Positions 28,688 through 36,978 of a stretch of 64,000 nt of DNA are shown piece after piece (position 1 is the first letter of the stretch; each line of letters opens with the position of its first letter). Source of the DNA: Sulfurimonas sp. (GTDB taxonomy: Bacteria > Campylobacterota > Campylobacteria > Campylobacterales > Sulfurimonadaceae); contig NZ_CP093397.1 of the NCBI RefSeq assembly GCF_029027585.1, positions 1,353,405-1,417,404 on the forward strand. The letters run 5' to 3'. The notes beneath the pieces are model-generated. The model was not told the DNA's origin, did not search any database, and was given only the letters and a program-made list of their open reading frames with translations. The position numbers and the translations under genes were made by a program.

Positions 28688-30370
28688 ATGAAAAGTTTTA
28701 ATACTCAGTTTGAAAATGAAAAAGCTTTAAAAGAGTTTGTAGAATCAAACGATATTGTTAAGTATGAAAATATTTTGATTCAAGTATTTACTGGCATTAT
28801 AGACGAGAAACATAGTTTAAAAATCTCTTCTTTATTAAAAAAATTACTTCCTCACTCTAGCATACTTGGAACGACAACAAGTGGCGAGATATATAAACAT
28901 AAGATTTACAATAAAACCACACTTATCTCTATTAGTGTATTTGAGAAGACAGTAGTAAAATCAAAGTTTTATAAACTAGATGGAAACTTTAGAACGAGTG
29001 ATATTAAAGATGATTTAATCACAGATAATACTAAAGCTTTAATCATATTTAGTGATGGACTAAAGAGTGATTCTGAGCGACTACTTAAAGAAATATCTCT
29101 TTTAAAACCTGATATTACCATAGCTGGTGGTAGAGCAGGAGATAACTTAGAGTTTAAAAAAACTTATGTATTTGATGGTGAGATTTATGGTGAAGATGCT
29201 TGTGTTATCGCAAGTTTAAACTCAGATGAGTTAATAGTAAATAGTGATTATCTATTAAACTGGACACCGATTGGAAGAGATATGATAGTTACCAAGGTTG
29301 AGGGTAATATTTTATATGAACTAGACCATACTCCTGTAATGGAAATATATAAAAAATATTTAGGTAAAGATATCATAAATGACTTCCCTTTTTCTTCTTT
29401 AGAGTTTCCACTTATTATAAAACGAGATAAGTTTTTAATAGCAAGAGGAGCTATTTCTTATACTCCAGAGCATGCTTTAGTTTTTGCAGGAAATTTTGAA
29501 CAGGGAGATGTTGTTAGATTTAGCATAGGTAATATGGACGATGTTATAAATGATACGGCTAAATATTTTAGTTATTATAAAAAGATACCAGCTGAATCTA
29601 TTTTTGTTTATTCATGCTCAGAAAGAAAACTTTTGATGGGAGATAAGCTTGAAGAGGAGATGAACATACTTGAATCTTTAGCCCCAACTGTTGGCTTTTT
29701 TACTTATGGAGAGTATTTTCATGATTCAAATATTGCAGAACTTTTAAATATAACAACGACTTTTTTAACACTTTCAGAAACAGCAAAAATTAAAAAAAGA
29801 ACCCTAAATAGCTCTTCTACACAAAAATATGATGTTGTAAAAAAAGCATTAATACACCTTATTAGAGTTACTACAAAAGAGTTAGAACATACTTCTACTT
29901 ATGACTTATTGACAGAAGTGCATAATAGAGCAGAATATATAAAGAGAATAGGTTTGAAATTAAAAAGTGCTTCAAGATATAAAGAAAGATTTGGCTTAAT
30001 TCTTGTAGATATAGACTACTTCAAGCTTGTTAATGACAACTATGGACATGCGGTTGGTGATAGTGTCTTACAAAAATTTGCATCTATACTTTCAAAAAAT
30101 GTTAGAGAAGATGATTTTGTAGCTAGATGGGGAGGAGAAGAATTTGTAATTATTGCTAATCATGTAAGTGTAAAAGATTTAGAAAGATTGACTAAAAAAC
30201 TTCAAAAAGTTATAGCAAAAACATCTTTTGCTCCTGTACTTAAACTAACAGCTTCTTTTGGTCTTAGCATCTATATGGAAAATGATAGTGAAGAGACACT
30301 TTTTAAAAGAGTAGATAATGCTATGTACGCTGCTAAAAAAGATGGTAGAAATACTTATATGATAGGTTAA
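28688..30370 (+). CDS. FIST sensor domain diguanylate cyclase
   Basis: A 560-residue soluble protein. Residues about 20-215 are a FIST N domain (GTTTSGEIYKHKIYN, then ITIAGGRAGDNL), about 220-360 a FIST C domain, thought to bind small molecules such as amino acids. Residues about 395-560 are a GGDEF domain with intact signature RWGGEEFVII and DYFKLVNDNYGHAVGDSVL, so c-di-GMP synthesis is likely. Its start lies 25 bases from the divergent ABC-F gene. It links nutrient or redox sensing to c-di-GMP. Confidence 0.9.
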   Translation: MKSFNTQFENEKALKEFVESNDIVKYENILIQVFTGIIDEKHSLKISSLLKKLLPHSSILGTTTSGEIYKHKIYNKTTLISISVFEKTVVKSKFYKLDGNFRTSDIKDDLITDNTKALIIFSDGLKSDSERLLKEISLLKPDITIAGGRAGDNLEFKKTYVFDGEIYGEDACVIASLNSDELIVNSDYLLNWTPIGRDMIVTKVEGNILYELDHTPVMEIYKKYLGKDIINDFPFSSLEFPLIIKRDKFLIARGAISYTPEHALVFAGNFEQGDVVRFSIGNMDDVINDTAKYFSYYKKIPAESIFVYSCSERKLLMGDKLEEEMNILESLAPTVGFFTYGEYFHDSNIAELLNITTTFLTLSETAKIKKRTLNSSSTQKYDVVKKALIHLIRVTTKELEHTSTYDLLTEVHNRAEYIKRIGLKLKSASRYKERFGLILVDIDYFKLVNDNYGHAVGDSVLQKFASILSKNVREDDFVARWGGEEFVIIANHVSVKDLERLTKKLQKVIAKTSFAPVLKLTASFGLSIYMENDSEETLFKRVDNAMYAAKKDGRNTYMIG

Positions 30371-30455
30371 GAAAAAGTATAAATTAGTTCCACACTAAAT
30401 TAACATTCTTTTTTGCTATAATGATTAAATAATAAGGAAAAGGAGGACTAAGATA

Positions 30456-30923
30456 ATGCAAGTTTCAAGCCAAACAAATAATTTTGCAGCAATGAACGCT
30501 TATCAACAACCTGTTCAACAGATTGCACCAAAACCTGAGCCTACGCACAGTAACGAAGATATTTACAAAGCTAGTAATGGCAATTTGGTAGCAGGAAAAG
30601 ATGGTGGAGTTGCACTCACACCACAAGGTGAGTTAAATGTTGCAAACAAACAAGAAGAAAAAGCTACACAAGCAAGCGATGAAGAGCAAGCTACAAAGGA
30701 TGCACAAAGAGGCGTTGCAACTGATTATTTAGGTACGCAATCTAAAAAATCTCAAGTAGAAATTTACTTAGCAGTTACAAGCGATAGTAAAGTTTCTTTA
30801 GGCGAAAATGATACAGCAAGTATAATTGAAACACTTCGTGATGTTCAAAAACAAAACAATGCGGTTCAAGCTTATTCAACTTACCAAGAAAATCAAAAAG
30901 GTGGACATCCAGCTCTTTTTTAG
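30456..30923 (+). CDS. Hypothetical protein, 155 residues, low-complexity
   Basis: A soluble, Gln/Ala/Lys-rich protein without signal peptide (MQVSSQTNNFAAMNAYQQ). The middle is disordered (KQEEKATQASDEEQATKD), while the C-terminal half (about 85-140) contains a more ordered SKKSQVEIYLAVTSDSKVSL and a helix DTASIIETLRDVQKQ. A very strong ribosome site AAGGAGG precedes it. A shorter gene at 33.5 kb has a similar Gln/Ser-rich opening, so the two may belong to one family of disordered proteins. Function unknown. Confidence 0.6.
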   Translation: MQVSSQTNNFAAMNAYQQPVQQIAPKPEPTHSNEDIYKASNGNLVAGKDGGVALTPQGELNVANKQEEKATQASDEEQATKDAQRGVATDYLGTQSKKSQVEIYLAVTSDSKVSLGENDTASIIETLRDVQKQNNAVQAYSTYQENQKGGHPALF

Positions 30924-30937
30924 GAGCTAGTTGTTAC

Positions 30938-31234
30938 TTACTTCTTCCCGTAGTGCTTAAATAAATACTCTGTAATTATCTTCTCATCTCTGTCTGTTAT
31001 GGGTGCTTTATAAACGGCTCTCATTTTAACAACAACCTTGTTCCAAAACTTTTTTGATTGATTACCTTGGTTTAGTATATATCCATAAGAGTGACACCAC
31101 TGACAATTTCTCTGCATAGCTGTAAAGTTTTTATCTTTTGCCATAACAAAAGTAATGTTAGGTAGTTTTATATTTTTAGTATATTCTGCTGATAAACTCA
31201 TAAAAGTTAATAATGTTAATAATAATATTTTCAT
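30938..31234 (-). CDS. sorB: Sulfite dehydrogenase cytochrome c subunit SorB
   Basis: A 98-residue periplasmic monohaem cytochrome c. Signal peptide is about 1-17; the haem site is CQWCH (about residue 43-47), and a distal Met is available in VVKMRAVYKAPITDRD. It lies six bases downstream of sorA in the same direction. SorB accepts electrons from SorA during sulfite oxidation and passes them to the respiratory chain. The short length fits SorB proteins. Confidence 0.85.
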   Translation of the reverse strand: MKILLLTLLTFMSLSAEYTKNIKLPNITFVMAKDKNFTAMQRNCQWCHSYGYILNQGNQSKKFWNKVVVKMRAVYKAPITDRDEKIITEYLFKHYGKK

Positions 31235-31240
31235 TTGTAT

Positions 31241-32437
31241 TTATACCACTTCAATAGTAGTGCTATCGATTCCGTTATATCTATATCCACCATGATTCCA
31301 AGCAATATCTTTAGAAAAAGGTTGAGCTTCTCCAAGATTATTAATAGCTTTTGCCATTAATGTGAGTTTTCCTTTATGTTTTACTCTAAAGGCAAAACTA
31401 AAGGCTCTAAAAGCGTGAAGAGATAGTTCTTTTTCAAGCCCGGCCTTATGCCAAGTCTTACCAGCATCTATGGATATTTGAACCTCTTTTATCCCGCTAC
31501 CACTATCAAAAGCAACACCTTTTAGTTTAATATTAGAATTTATTTTAAAAGTATCTTCAGAGTTTGGATAAGCAATAATTGACTTAACATTCATCTTTTG
31601 GATTGCTTTAGTTTTGAGAACTAAAGCATCGGGGCTTTCACATTCGCACTCATTATCTGGGATACGGTAAGCTCTATCCATATAAAACATCTCTTTGTAT
31701 TCTTTTGAGATAGTTATATTACTTAGCATCTTTACCCAACTATCTGCATAGTTTCCCGGTATGATAAGACGAACAGGGTAACCGTTCAAAAAAGGTAATT
31801 CTTCATCGTTCATTTCATAAGCAATAATGACATCGTCTTGGATTTCATCAAGTTTTAACTCTCTTACAAAGTTTGCAGTTTTGTGAAAAGCGGCTTTGTC
31901 ATCACCATTTAAACCTACCCAACTTGCACCTTTAGAAGTTTTTGCATCTTTTAAAACATCATTTAATCTCACACCTTTAAATTTTGCACAACCCATAGCC
32001 CCACTTCCCCACTGAATGCCACCAGTTATTGGTGAAAATGCTGAACGAGAATTTCCTCCGCATTGTACAACAGCTGTAATTTCTACTTGTTCGTAGTTTT
32101 GTTTTAAATCTTTTATGGATAGATAAAGAGGATTCTCAACAAAACCATTTATGCTAATTCGATACATATCAATATCTTTATGTGTAGGAATTTTAGGCAT
32201 ATGCCATCTAACAAAAAACTCATCATTCGGAGTGATGGCTTTTGTAAAAAAATCAATAGGAGTTTCTAAGATAGGAGGTCTGTCAGAGTAAGTAATAAGT
32301 GGTTTTTTTTCAGGGAATGCAATTTTTGAAACTCTTTGAGAACTTCGAGGTTGAGATGTAAAACTAGCAAGGGCAGATGAGCCAAAAAGCAGGGAAGAAG
32401 CCACTACAGAGAGTTTTAAAAAGTTGCGTCTTTGCAT
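31241..32437 (-). CDS. sorA: Sulfite dehydrogenase molybdopterin subunit SorA
   Basis: A 398-residue molybdoenzyme oxidising sulfite to sulfate in the periplasm. The Tat signal RRNFLKLSVVASSLLF lies at residues 3-18. The sulfite-oxidase fold follows: FFVRWHMPKIPTH, the molybdenum-ligating cysteine in AVVQCGGNSRSAF (about residue 119), GVRLNDVLKDA, GYPVRLIIPG and WVKMLSNITI. A C-terminal Mo-co dimerisation domain (about 280-398) is present. moaC in this window supplies an early step of the cofactor. It supports a sulfur-oxidising lifestyle. Confidence 0.9.
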   Translation of the reverse strand: MQRRNFLKLSVVASSLLFGSSALASFTSQPRSSQRVSKIAFPEKKPLITYSDRPPILETPIDFFTKAITPNDEFFVRWHMPKIPTHKDIDMYRISINGFVENPLYLSIKDLKQNYEQVEITAVVQCGGNSRSAFSPITGGIQWGSGAMGCAKFKGVRLNDVLKDAKTSKGASWVGLNGDDKAAFHKTANFVRELKLDEIQDDVIIAYEMNDEELPFLNGYPVRLIIPGNYADSWVKMLSNITISKEYKEMFYMDRAYRIPDNECECESPDALVLKTKAIQKMNVKSIIAYPNSEDTFKINSNIKLKGVAFDSGSGIKEVQISIDAGKTWHKAGLEKELSLHAFRAFSFAFRVKHKGKLTLMAKAINNLGEAQPFSKDIAWNHGGYRYNGIDSTTIEVV

Positions 32438-32534
32438 ATATATCCTTAAGAGTTTTTTAATGATTTTAGCATAATTTATAAGAAAAAGTTTTAATTCTTA
32501 CAAAAAGAGTATAATACGAAAAAAAGGTTTTTAG

Positions 32535-32978
32535 ATGGACATTTCATGCCCAATTGCATTTAGAGAAATAGATGGAACTATTGTTAGAATAGGAGCATTT
32601 TTTGTTTCAGTTGTAGTTATTATTTATCTATTTACATCTCAAATCTTTTTACTCATTTTTTTAACTGTTGATTTTGCTATTCGCATCTATGGACATAAAC
32701 CATATAGTCCTATCTATCAACTCTCTCATCTTGTAAAACGGATATTTAGATTTAAAGCAAATATGACAGATGCTGGAGCAAAAAGATTAGCTGCTCAGTT
32801 TGGGCTTCTTTTTTCAGTAATGTTGGTTATAGAAGGTTTGCTTGATTTAACACTTCTTTTGCATATAACTGCTGCGGCACTATTGGCTTGTACTTTTTTA
32901 GAAGTTTTGTTTGGTTATTGTGTTGGTTGTAAGATTTACTTTATTATCAAAAAAATCTATCCAAACTTTATGAGTTGA
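32535..32978 (+). CDS. DUF4395 membrane protein
   Basis: A 147-residue inner-membrane protein with about four hydrophobic helices (20-40, 42-58, 90-110, 112-132). It matches DUF4395: MDISCPIAFREIDGTIVRIGA at the N-terminus and GYCVGCKIYFI near the end. The conserved cysteines (residue 5 and the CVGC pair) suggest a redox role, and such proteins often sit beside sulfur-metabolism or thioredoxin genes. It is divergent from sorA with about 100 bases between. Confidence 0.85.
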   Translation: MDISCPIAFREIDGTIVRIGAFFVSVVVIIYLFTSQIFLLIFLTVDFAIRIYGHKPYSPIYQLSHLVKRIFRFKANMTDAGAKRLAAQFGLLFSVMLVIEGLLDLTLLLHITAAALLACTFLEVLFGYCVGCKIYFIIKKIYPNFMS

Positions 32979-32987
32979 AGTTTAGTT

Positions 32988-33542
32988 TTAATCCATCCAT
33001 TTTCTAGGGTCATAACCATCACTTGGTCTAACAATCTCTTTTTTGATGAGTTTTTTAAGCATGGTAATAACAGGTTTGTCGTCAACAATACTAAGGGCAT
33101 CTAAGCCTTCAACTTTACTAAACCCAAATTTTTCATAAAATCTTATAGCATCTGAGTCTTTAACAACACTAAGACTTATTTGCTCAAAACTAGCTGCCGC
33201 TTCTATGAAAAATTGTTCCATCATCGCAAAACCTATGCCTTTGTTTCTAAGCTCAGGTTTTACAGCGATTTGTAAAACAGGAGTATCAGCATCTATAAAA
33301 GCATTTGCTTTATCTTCTTTTTTTAGCAGTCTAATCCAAACTGCTCCCGCGATTGTATTGTTATCAAGTGCATATAAGCCCAAATCTTTACTTGATAAAC
33401 CATAAAATTTATAGTAAATATCTAATTCAGAAAAATCTTGAACTGTTTTATTGAGAGTGTCGAGCCTCATTGCATAATGGAGTATATCTTTAGCGATTTT
33501 ATTCTCAGAAGACCTAAGAAAGTAGAGGGTTGGTTTAGGCAT
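32988..33542 (-). CDS. GNAT family N-acetyltransferase
   Basis: A 184-residue acetyltransferase. The acetyl-CoA loop is in LQIAVKPELRNKGIGFAMMEQF (about 92-113), and the later VVKDSDAIRFYEKFGFSKVEG is the usual GNAT beta5-alpha4 region. The C-terminus KKEIVRPSDGYDPRKWMD is an extension of unknown role. It overlaps the small upstream gene by eight bases. Substrate unknown. Confidence 0.85.
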   Translation of the reverse strand: MPKPTLYFLRSSENKIAKDILHYAMRLDTLNKTVQDFSELDIYYKFYGLSSKDLGLYALDNNTIAGAVWIRLLKKEDKANAFIDADTPVLQIAVKPELRNKGIGFAMMEQFFIEAAASFEQISLSVVKDSDAIRFYEKFGFSKVEGLDALSIVDDKPVITMLKKLIKKEIVRPSDGYDPRKWMD

Positions 33543-33759
33543 ATATGTCTAAAGTGCGTCCAGAATCAATAGTTGGTTCAACTTCTTTTGTTTGACTTAC
33601 TTGAACAGTTTTAGAATCTGAGATTATAGAGGTTGTATTGCTTGAAAGTTCAGAATCATCTGTTGATGTTGAATCATTTTTCTGCGAACTAGGGTCTGGT
33701 CTTCCCATTTGAAACTGATTTGGTGAAGGTGATTGAAATGTATATTGAGTAACATTCAT
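33535..33759 (-). CDS. Small disordered Ser/Thr/Gln-rich protein
   Basis: A 74-residue protein dominated by Ser, Thr, Asp and Gln (PDPSSQKNDSTSTDDSEL), without signal peptide or recognised fold. An AAGGAGATGTC site before the ATG supports translation. It overlaps the GNAT gene by eight bases. Its N-terminus (MNVTQYTFQSPSPNQFQ) is reminiscent of the 155-residue protein at 30.5 kb. Function unknown. Confidence 0.55.
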   Translation of the reverse strand: MNVTQYTFQSPSPNQFQMGRPDPSSQKNDSTSTDDSELSSNTTSIISDSKTVQVSQTKEVEPTIDSGRTLDIYA

Positions 33760-33800
33760 GACATCTCCTTTAATTCATCTTACTAAATTATAGCACAATT

Positions 33801-34337
33801 TTAGTTATTTTGTAGTTTTTCTAGCATCCAAGTCCACTCTCCAAAGCCACTATCAGCGTTTAGATGCCCAGCGTTCTTCACTAAATGCATCTCTATATTC
33901 AGTTCTTTTTGTAAAGATTTTGCCTCATCTAAACTCATATATGGGTCATTACTAGAGCAAACTAGAAGTGCTTGCTTAGCATTTAAGTTTTTTGGAACAG
34001 AGATAGGAAAAAAGCTCTCTATTTCATCTATTTTAGAGTTTAAACTAGGTGGAGCCACTAAAAAAAGCTTTTTTACACTCTGTATATTCTCTTCATTACA
34101 AAGATGAAACCACAAACTATTTGCTAAAGAGTGGCAAATTACTATATCTGGTTTAAAATCATCAAGTTCTTTGATTAACTCGTTTTTCCAATCATCTTTA
34201 TTTGGAAAATCAAAGTTTGAGAACTTTAAAAAGCTAACCTTACCATAATCCTTAGCTAACTCCCCAGCAAGCCAACTTTGCCAATGAGGAAAATCACTTC
34301 CTCCCCAACCATGTAGAAGTAAAACTTTTTCTTTCAT
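33801..34337 (-). CDS. Small alpha/beta hydrolase (RBBP9/YdeN type)
   Basis: About 178 residues, alpha/beta hydrolase fold without lid. It opens KEKVLLLHGWGGSDFPHWQ (oxyanion region), has the nucleophile serine in VICHSLANSLWF (about residue 70) and a likely acid/His pair in SSNDPYMS and NAGHLNADSGFGEW. This is the RBBP9/YdeN serine hydrolase pattern. I choose ATG at 34335-34337 rather than the upstream in-frame TTG. It starts two bases past the DUF234 gene stop. Substrate unknown. Confidence 0.85.
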   Translation of the reverse strand: MKEKVLLLHGWGGSDFPHWQSWLAGELAKDYGKVSFLKFSNFDFPNKDDWKNELIKELDDFKPDIVICHSLANSLWFHLCNEENIQSVKKLFLVAPPSLNSKIDEIESFFPISVPKNLNAKQALLVCSSNDPYMSLDEAKSLQKELNIEMHLVKNAGHLNADSGFGEWTWMLEKLQNN

Positions 34338-34339
34338 AA

Positions 34340-34999
34340 TCAAACCAACTTTATTAAGTTTTTAAGAGTAAAGAGTTTTAAATTATCTCCCTTTAGTGCT
34401 TTAAGTTCGCTAGAGAAACCTTTTTTTGAGGATATAACAAATATATCAGCTTTTATTTTTGCTTTTTCGCATTTTTCTTGGAGTTTTGTAAGTTCACTTT
34501 TTTTGATTTTAGCATTTGAGTATCTACATGAACCGACTATGATTTTTCCAGATTTTGTTTTGGCATAGAGGTCTATCTCTACATCTTTATCCCAGTAACT
34601 TCCACTCTCAACAATTGGGTCATTTTTAAATTCAAGTTTTACTAACTCTAAAGATAGTTGCTCAAACATAAAACTTATAAAATCAGCTTGTTTATTTTCA
34701 AACCTTTTTTGAACTTCTTTATAATCTCCATCTTTTATGCCTTTAAAAATAGGCGATACAAAAGCAAACCAAAAACGCATAAATGGTGTGTTAAAAAGAA
34801 GTTTGTCTGAGATTTTATAGTCATCTGCCCAAGTTGTAAACTCTTTACGAGAAGCCTCTAGTCTTATAATCCCTATTTCGCAAAGTTCATTTACTGCTTT
34901 CATGCCAACTTCATGAGTAACACTTGCCTTTTTAAATGCAGAGTGAGTTCTTCCATCTCCAAGGGCAATACCGCTTAGTATTGAGTGGAAAAGAGGCAT
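34340..34999 (-). CDS. DUF234 domain protein, start uncertain
   Basis: The first ATG gives 219 residues that match the DUF234 region seen downstream of archaeal-type ATPase domains: HSILSGIALGDGRTHSAFKKA, then SDKLLFNTPFMRFWFAFVSP and a nuclease-like VEIDLYAKTKSGKIIVGSC (a D-ExK-like pattern). The same frame is open upstream to 35239 and reads on with recognisable family sequence (RALELFSVFGGEEWGD), but contains no ATG, GTG or TTG. Either a start codon has been lost or a rare one such as ATT is used. The full frame would be about 299 residues, the size I would expect. The C-terminal part resembles a PD-(D/E)XK fold. Confidence 0.6.
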   Translation of the reverse strand: MPLFHSILSGIALGDGRTHSAFKKASVTHEVGMKAVNELCEIGIIRLEASRKEFTTWADDYKISDKLLFNTPFMRFWFAFVSPIFKGIKDGDYKEVQKRFENKQADFISFMFEQLSLELVKLEFKNDPIVESGSYWDKDVEIDLYAKTKSGKIIVGSCRYSNAKIKKSELTKLQEKCEKAKIKADIFVISSKKGFSSELKALKGDNLKLFTLKNLIKLV

Positions 35000-35285
35000 T
35001 CCTGTTGTCGTGTCACTTATATCATTACGAATATAAGTATAATCATTTAAAATGAGTTTTTTTATAAGTTCAAAAGTTGGAGTTTTGGTATCAATATCTC
35101 CCCACTCTTCTCCTCCAAAAACACTAAAGAGTTCTAATGCTCTATCAAGGTTATCAAGTTTGTTGTCTGTGTAAAAAGTGCTAAATTGTTTTGTTAAATT
35201 TGAAGTGTCTAAGCTGATGGTAAAGCCTTTAATAAATTTTCAGTATTATACATTAATAAAGTATTTATTACATAAGGATAGTTTT

Positions 35286-35891
35286 ATGAAAGAGTTTGAA
35301 TTTTTCACTAAGTTAGAAACAAAGAATCAGGAAGAACTTTTAGCATCATCAACTTTTATGAAAGTTCCAGCTGGAATGCAACTTTACTCTCAAGGAGATA
35401 TTTGTTCTACGATTTTATTTTTAACAAAGGGGCGCGTTCGTGTAGTTCGTCAGCATGAAAATGGTCAAAGTGTTTTACTTTACTATTTTGAGCAGGGCGA
35501 GCAGTGTAATGTAAACTTTACAAGTACATACAATAGTGCTCCTGCGGTTGGAACTGCCATAGCTGAAACAGAGTTGGAAGGTTACGATATTCCCGTAGAA
35601 CTTATAGCAAGACTCTTTGTAGAAGATAAAGAGTTTCAAAAATTTGTGTTTGACCAATATACTTCAAGGTTAGAAGCGATGGCAACGATGATAGAAGATA
35701 TTCGTTTTTCATCTTTAGACACTCGCATACTTCACTGGTTACAATCTCAAGATGAAAATATAGTTCATATTTCTCATGAGGAATTGGGAGATATTATCGG
35801 AACTTCTCGTGAGGTAATAAGTAGAATATTAAAAGGCTTTGAGAACAATAATATAGTTAAGCTTTCACGATTACAAATAGAAATCTGCTAA
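35286..35891 (+). CDS. Crp/Fnr family transcriptional regulator
   Basis: A 201-residue regulator. The cyclic-nucleotide-binding-like domain fills about 10-130 (VPAGMQLYSQGDICSTILFLTKGRVRVV); two cysteines in GDICS and GEQCN may sense redox or metal, since no FNR-type cluster motif is seen. The dimer helix follows, then a helix-turn-helix HISHEELGDIIGTSREVISRILKGFE whose REVISR resembles the RETVGR of CRP. The start is ATG 35286 with GGATAGTTTT upstream; the longer open frame to 35178 lacks a ribosome site. A palindrome TATGTAAC-N4-GTTACATA lies just past its stop. Confidence 0.9.
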   Translation: MKEFEFFTKLETKNQEELLASSTFMKVPAGMQLYSQGDICSTILFLTKGRVRVVRQHENGQSVLLYYFEQGEQCNVNFTSTYNSAPAVGTAIAETELEGYDIPVELIARLFVEDKEFQKFVFDQYTSRLEAMATMIEDIRFSSLDTRILHWLQSQDENIVHISHEELGDIIGTSREVISRILKGFENNNIVKLSRLQIEIC

Positions 35892-35901
35892 ATACTATAC
35901 T

Positions 35902-35921
35902 TATGTAACATTGGTTACATA
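35902..35921. promoter_or_regulatory. Crp/Fnr-type operator upstream of Cys-repeat peptide gene
   Basis: TATGTAAC and GTTACATA form perfect eight-base arms around ATTG. The centre lies 30.5 bases upstream of a candidate -10 TACAAT (35942-35947), which corresponds to about -41, the class II activator position of CRP/FNR proteins. The adjacent Crp/Fnr gene is the obvious candidate binder. The same right arm occurs again upstream of doxX. Confidence 0.75.
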
Positions 35922-35976
35922 GGTGTTAGTTACTTTTATGTTACAATCATTTTAGATTAAATTTTAAAGGATTCAA

Positions 35977-36321
35977 ATGAAAAAATTAAACTTAGTAGCA
36001 TTACTTTTAGGTGCAGCTCTTTTTACAGGATTAGGCGCAGTTTCTCTAACTGCTGAGGGCATGAAATGTGGTGCTGGTAAATGTGGAAGTTCTATGAAAA
36101 AATCTGCTTCAAAATGTGGTGGTGACAAAAAAGCTTCTAAAAAAGCGATGAAATGTGGCGCAGGTAAATGTGGTGCTTCTATGGAAAAACCGCTTAAAGC
36201 GAATGGTAAAACTTGTACAAGTTGTAAAGGCGATAAAAAAGCGTCTAAATGTGGAGATGGAAAGAAAGCTTCTAAAAAAGCGATGAAATGTGGCTCTGGA
36301 AAGTGTGGCGGTAAAAAATAG
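35977..36321 (+). CDS. Secreted Cys-Gly-Lys repeat peptide (HvfA/bufferin-like)
   Basis: A 114-residue protein with a Sec signal peptide (1-27) and a mature part built from KCGxGKCG and KKASKKAMKCG repeats; ten cysteines are spaced in nearly regular order. This strongly resembles HvfA/bufferin-type precursor peptides, whose EGKCG-like cysteines are modified by MNIO (DUF692) enzymes to bind copper. No MNIO or HvfC partner is visible within the window. A DoxX gene (HvfX-like) and a shared operator lie 2 kb away. An AAAGGATTCAA site precedes the ATG. The similarity is by sequence pattern; copper binding is inference. Confidence 0.75.
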   Translation: MKKLNLVALLLGAALFTGLGAVSLTAEGMKCGAGKCGSSMKKSASKCGGDKKASKKAMKCGAGKCGASMEKPLKANGKTCTSCKGDKKASKCGDGKKASKKAMKCGSGKCGGKK

Positions 36322-36333
36322 TCTTTCTTTTTT

Positions 36334-36357
36334 ATAGCAGAGATTATTCTCTGTTAT
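36334..36357. terminator. Bidirectional hairpin after Cys-repeat gene
   Basis: ATAGCAGAGA pairs with TCTCTGTTAT around TTAT, with one G-T pair. It lies between two convergent genes and overlaps the stop region of the MBL remnant. Confidence 0.6.
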
Positions 36358-36978
36358 AATTTCAACTTCATCCTATCCTCTGCAAAAAGTACTTTTCCTT
36401 TAAAAACTTTTTTTATAATATTTAGACTTTCATCTTCATTTTTTAAAGTTCTTTTCATTCGGTGAGTTAAAACTACTTTTTTTACATTTGCATCTTTAGC
36501 AACTTGGGCGATGATAGAAGGTTGCATATGCAAATCTTTTGCGAATCTTCCTGAATGTTGTGTTATGGCGTGATGAGCTATAAATATATCTGCATTTTTT
36601 GCTATCTTTTGCAGGTTTTTATCTTCGTTATTTGTATCTCCACTTATAAGGATACTTTTTTTATCCACTTCAATCCTAAGTGCAAGTGCAGGGACTATGC
36701 CATGATGTACCCTTATAAGTTTTAGAGTAAAGTCTTTGTATTTTTTTGTAATAATTTTATTTGCTTTTATCTCAAAAGGAATAATCTCAAATGAGTCACT
36801 TTGTGGTGCAATAATTTTTAAACTCTTTTCTCTAGAAGTAAAAAAAACAGCTTTTACAAATGTAGGTTTGTAAGTAGAAATAACAAGAGGATATATTTCA
36901 TTTAAATTTCCAGTGAGTATTTACTCCGCTTGGAGAAACTGCAACATTACAATAGCTTTTTAAGTGATTTATGTTCAT
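36354..36978 (-). pseudogene. MBL-fold metallohydrolase remnant
   Basis: The start ATG at 36978 reads MNINHLKSYCNVAVSPSGV and stops after 26 codons. A different frame then continues with NEIYPLVISTYKPTFVKAVFF and joins the intact C-terminal part (SGDTNNEDKNL, FIAHHAITQHSG, KKVVLTHRMKRTL), typical of RNase Z-like MBL hydrolases. The N-terminal HxHxDH zinc motif is absent, so a deletion plus frameshift has destroyed it. The ATG overlaps the stop of the upstream HD-GYP gene by one base. Confidence 0.75.

Noticed and set aside
35178-35285. Longer N-terminus for the Crp/Fnr regulator
   Set aside because: No ribosome site precedes the upstream ATG, and the extension overlaps the DUF234 reading frame on the other strand.
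36060-36310. Short direct repeats that look like a CRISPR-like array
   Set aside because: The repeats are codons of the KCGxGKCG peptide, stay in frame, and have no unique spacers.
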